This document shows, in pieces, positions 4,946-6,829 of a DNA stretch of 6,829 bases. A program made the position numbers and the translations under genes. This DNA comes from Bacteroidales bacterium (GTDB lineage Bacteria > Bacteroidota > Bacteroidia > Bacteroidales > Bacteroidaceae): positions 1-6,829 of the forward strand of contig SFPF01000102.1 in NCBI GenBank assembly GCA_004552155.1, given 5' to 3'. Each line of letters begins with the position of its first letter. The first letter of the stretch is position 1. Under the pieces are notes generated by a model. It did not search any database. It had not been told where the DNA came from and worked only from the letters and a program-made list of their open reading frames with translations.

Positions 4946-5428
4946 TTGGCGGGTGTAATAACGGAAATTGCAATAGAATGTGGCGTGTCGGAACAGGCAG
5001 TTCGTGCATGGTGTAGGCGAAACCATGTTGCGAAAGATGCGAAAGGAAGTTTCGCAATCAGCGAAAGTCAAAAAACCGCCATATATCAGCATTATTTAGG
5101 TGTTGAACGAAAGCAAGTTTCGCAACAGGCGAAAGCAAGTTGCGAAACTTGCGAAACCACTTTGATCGCTATGCTGCAGGGAGAATTAGACCGGAAAAGC
5201 GAGCAACTTGCTGTAAAGGACAAGCAGATCGAGGAACTGAACGCAAGGTTGGCGGAGGTCAGCTCGGCGTTGGTGACGGCACAGCAGACTGCGGCAGCGG
5301 CCCAGGCTCTCCATGCTGGGACAATGCATCAGCAGCTTCTTTCCGGCAAGTCCGGAGCCGATCAGCCGGAGCGTGAGACAGAACCGGTTCAAAAGCGTAG
5401 CTGGTTTAGTAGGTTCTTTGGGGACTAA
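4946..5428 (+). CDS. Partition-like HTH/coiled-coil protein, copy B (DUF536/pSK1 Par-like)
   Basis: A 160-residue protein starting at TTG 4946. An in-frame stop lies two codons upstream and no better start is present; GAGTGGTG at 4931-4938 is a weak ribosome site. Layout: HTH at 5-28 (ITEIAIECGVSEQAVRAWCRR), a polar linker (29-72), a coiled coil (about 73-111, with SEQLAVKDKQIEELNARL), an Ala/Gln stretch to LHAGT (122-126), and the aromatic/basic end RSWFSRFFGD. This is the plan of single-protein plasmid partition proteins such as pSK1 Par, although it is shorter than those. Function in segregation is inferred; copy-number or transcription control is an alternative. It follows the toxin gene by 33 bases, probably in the same transcript. 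The linker-coding DNA is packed with GCGAAA repeats. The last half matches copy A, including the 20-base identical block at 5290-5309 and 216-235. Confidence 0.8.
   Translation: MAGVITEIAIECGVSEQAVRAWCRRNHVAKDAKGSFAISESQKTAIYQHYLGVERKQVSQQAKASCETCETTLIAMLQGELDRKSEQLAVKDKQIEELNARLAEVSSALVTAQQTAAAAQALHAGTMHQQLLSGKSGADQPERETEPVQKRSWFSRFFGD
5017..5156. repeat. Intragenic iteron cluster in copy B (GCGAAA)
   Basis: Exact GCGAAA occurs at 5017, 5030, 5039, 5061, 5129, 5142 and 5151, with reverse copies TTTCGC at 5050 and 5118: nine in 140 bases, where about 0.07 would be expected in random sequence. An imperfect copy is at 5107. The best copies extend to TTGCGAAAC or its complement GTTTCGCAA. The forward copies fall in all three codon phases (reading as R-N, A-K, S-E or C-E-T), so peptide repetition does not explain them. 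Confidence 0.8.
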
Positions 5429-5436
5429 ACAGAACG

Positions 5437-5453
5437 ACAAATCGGGAATTTGT
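5437..5453. repeat. Palindrome after copy B, counterpart of the one after copy A
   Basis: ACAAAT (5437-5442) and ATTTGT (5448-5453) flank a five-base centre. The segment between the copy B stop and the next ribosome site (AGAAC-GACAAAT-...-AATTTG-...-GGGTG) aligns with the segment after copy A (345-377). A shared downstream element after both paralogues is therefore likely, either an operator or a recombination junction. Confidence 0.5.
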
Positions 5454-5466
5454 AGGGGTGATTAAA

Positions 5467-5685
5467 ATGAAATGTCCGTATTGTGGTGAAGAAATGCAAC
5501 TTGGTTGTATTCAATGCAGAGATGGTGTCTATTGGAGCGAAAAAGAACGAGTTATTGCGGCCCTCAACATTGGTGGGGGCAAGTCAATCAAACTCAATGA
5601 AAAGTCAATCGGTGGACCTTTTGGTGGAGCGTCTGCGGAGGCTTGGCTCTGCGAGAAGTGCAAGAAAATTGTCATTGAGTATTAA
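5467..5685 (+). CDS. Small zinc-ribbon protein (DUF6487-like)
   Basis: A 72-residue protein with paired cysteines at both ends: C3-P-Y-C6 and C62-E-K-C65, which together should bind one zinc; C14 and C17 form a further pair. The pattern KCPYCGEEM near the start, then RDGVYW (18-23) and a C-terminal CxxCKKI(V/I)IEY, matches my recollection of the DUF6487 family, whose function is unknown. ATG 5467 is preferred over GTG 5458 because AGGGGTG (5454-5460) lies six bases before it and the family begins directly with the first C-x-x-C. It follows copy B by 38 bases and is probably cotranscribed as a cargo gene, occupying the slot that the acetyltransferase takes after copy A. Confidence 0.7.
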   Translation: MKCPYCGEEMQLGCIQCRDGVYWSEKERVIAALNIGGGKSIKLNEKSIGGPFGGASAEAWLCEKCKKIVIEY

Positions 5686-5911
5686 ATTTCAGTTTGTCGA
5701 ACAGATACTAAGGACGCACTTCTATACGGGGATGCTCTCTGTATGTACATTCCGTGTTCCGCTATTCCAAACAAGGATGTCTCTTTGTATCGCTTGGTGA
5801 CTACCCGGCATATGAAAAACGGCGTGACCGCTTTCGTCACGCCGTTTTAACTGTCTTATGAACACCGCACTTGCCCGGCGGGGGCCCTTATCAATCTTCA
5901 GCTATTTCAAA
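5686..5911. other. Junction region between mobile element and rpoC
   Basis: No secure gene is found here. The frame of the zinc-ribbon gene stays open after its TAA for 54 more codons, to TAA 5848-5850, and reads DTKDALLYGDALCMYIPCS in its middle. It has no ribosome site, and an open stretch of this length can arise by chance. The change from element to chromosome probably lies in this stretch, but no att site or target duplication can be recognised without the left flank. Confidence 0.4.
5816..5848. terminator. Bidirectional terminator between zinc-ribbon gene and rpoC
   Basis: AAAACGGCGTGAC (5816-5828) and GTCACGCCGTTTT (5836-5848) form a perfect 13-base stem with a seven-base loop. The arms supply a T-run on each strand. 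It therefore can end transcripts arriving from the left and the convergent rpoC transcript, whose stop codon lies 63 bases away. Confidence 0.85.
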
Positions 5912-6829
5912 TCATTCCTCCACGTGGGCGGCTGCCACGGCGTTGGAGATGATCTGCACGGGGCGCTCCGGCTCCTCCTTTTCAGGAACCAGCTCCTCGG
6001 CAAAGCGGCGGTAGGCGTTGAGGCCGGCACCGGCGGGAATGAGCTTGCCGATAATGACGTTCTCCTTCAGACCCACCAGATGGTCTACCTTGCCCTTGAT
6101 CGCGGCCTCGGTGAGGACCTTGGTGGTCTCCTGGAAGGACGCGGCGGACAGGAAGGAGTCGGTGGCCAGAGAAGCCTTGGTGATACCCATAAGCAGTTGG
6201 GTATAGGTGGCCTCCTTCAGCGGCTCGCCGGTCTCGGCATTGACCTCGCCAGCGGCGATGCGGTCACGCACCTTTTCGTTCTCGATCTCCACCTCCAGCA
6301 CATCGGCCATGGCGCCGGAGAGCAGGCTGGTATCTCCCGCCTCCTCCACACGGACCTTGCGCATCATCTGGCGGACGATGACCTCAATGTGCTTATCGTT
6401 GATGTCCACGCCCTGCTGACGGTACACCTTGAGGACCTCCTGGATGAGGTAGTTGTGTACAGCGGACGCGCCGCGAATACGCAGCACATCGTGGGGATTC
6501 AGAGCGCCGTCCTGGAGCTGCTTGCCCTTCTCGATGGTTTCGCCGTCCTTCACCTGCAGGCCAGTGTGAGGCATAGAGTAGGTGCGGGTGTCTCCGTCTT
6601 CGGCGGTAACGATAATGTTCAGCAGGCTGCCCTTGGCAGCTTCCTCAAACCGGACCTTGCCGGCAATCTCCGACAGCGTTGCCATCTTCTTGGGCTTGCG
6701 GGCCTCAAACAGCTCCTCCACTCGGGGAAGACCCTGGGTGATGTCGCCGCCGGCCACACCGCCGGTGTGGAAGGTTCGCATGGTCAGCTGCGTACCGGGC
6801 TCACCGATGGACTGGGCGGCGATGATGCC
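5912..6829 (-). CDS. rpoC: RNA polymerase beta' subunit, C-terminal part (5' end outside window)
   Basis: The minus-strand frame is open to the right edge and gives the last 305 residues of beta', the subunit that carries the catalytic magnesium site of RNA polymerase. The fragment starts in the highly conserved AAQSIGEPGTQLTMRTFH stretch next to the trigger loop, then HTGG and DITQGLPRVEELFEAR. Further on are DVLRIRGASAVHNYLIQEV and YRQQGVDINDKHIEVIVRQM, followed by the switch-region sequence ending in LIPAGAG and a short acidic tail (AHVEE). The universally conserved blocks are present without frameshift. It is GC-rich with typical clostridial features, and is the only clear chromosomal housekeeping gene here. 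It converges with the mobile genes and is separated from them by the bidirectional terminator. Confidence 0.98.
   Translation of the reverse strand, partial: GIIAAQSIGEPGTQLTMRTFHTGGVAGGDITQGLPRVEELFEARKPKKMATLSEIAGKVRFEEAAKGSLLNIIVTAEDGDTRTYSMPHTGLQVKDGETIEKGKQLQDGALNPHDVLRIRGASAVHNYLIQEVLKVYRQQGVDINDKHIEVIVRQMMRKVRVEEAGDTSLLSGAMADVLEVEIENEKVRDRIAAGEVNAETGEPLKEATYTQLLMGITKASLATDSFLSAASFQETTKVLTEAAIKGKVDHLVGLKENVIIGKLIPAGAGLNAYRRFAEELVPEKEEPERPVQIISNAVAAAHVEE

Noticed and set aside
5483..5800. 105-codon frame overlapping the zinc-ribbon gene
   Set aside because: It is an out-of-frame reading of the zinc-ribbon gene with no ribosome site or recognisable domain.

Overview
The window joins a mobile-element segment (about 1 to 5,700) to the chromosomal 3' end of rpoC (5,912 to the right edge, minus strand). 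The rpoC sequence, the high G+C of most genes and the style of the mobilization, replication and partition-like genes suggest a gut-type Clostridia member of the Firmicutes, probably Oscillospiraceae or a relative. This placement is inferred from protein style and was not tested by a search.

Layout from left to right. (1) The end of a first HTH/coiled-coil partition-like gene (copy A, related to pSK1 Par/DUF536) runs in from the left edge. (2) An AT-rich GNAT acetyltransferase gene follows, bracketed by short direct repeats. (3) About 290 bases of stacked hairpins follow; the last two are an oriT candidate. (4) A promoter and a MobV-family relaxase gene come next. (5) A 370-base gap filled with inverted and tandem repeats is a candidate replication origin. 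(6) A Rep protein with primase-like motifs follows; its first ~16 codons appear to be split off by a one-base deletion. (7) A terminator is followed by a DinJ/YafQ-type toxin-antitoxin pair with a clear promoter and operator. (8) A second, complete partition-like gene (copy B) is followed by a small zinc-ribbon DUF6487-like gene. (9) A bidirectional terminator separates all this from the convergent rpoC.

Together the genes look like the backbone of a mobilizable plasmid or integrated mobilizable element: relaxase plus oriT for transfer, Rep plus repeat-rich gap for replication, toxin-antitoxin and partition-like protein for maintenance. No integrase, resolvase or transposase is visible, so the way it sits beside rpoC must be explained by sequence outside the window.

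The most unusual signal lies inside the two partition-like genes. Each carries, in the linker between HTH and coiled coil, a cluster of short DNA repeats in both orientations. In copy B the hexamer GCGAAA falls in all three codon phases, so it is the DNA and not the peptide that is repeated. Copy A carries a related but different motif, CGCAAAC. This looks like a protein gene that contains its own binding-site array (an intragenic centromere or operator), with motif divergence between the paralogues.
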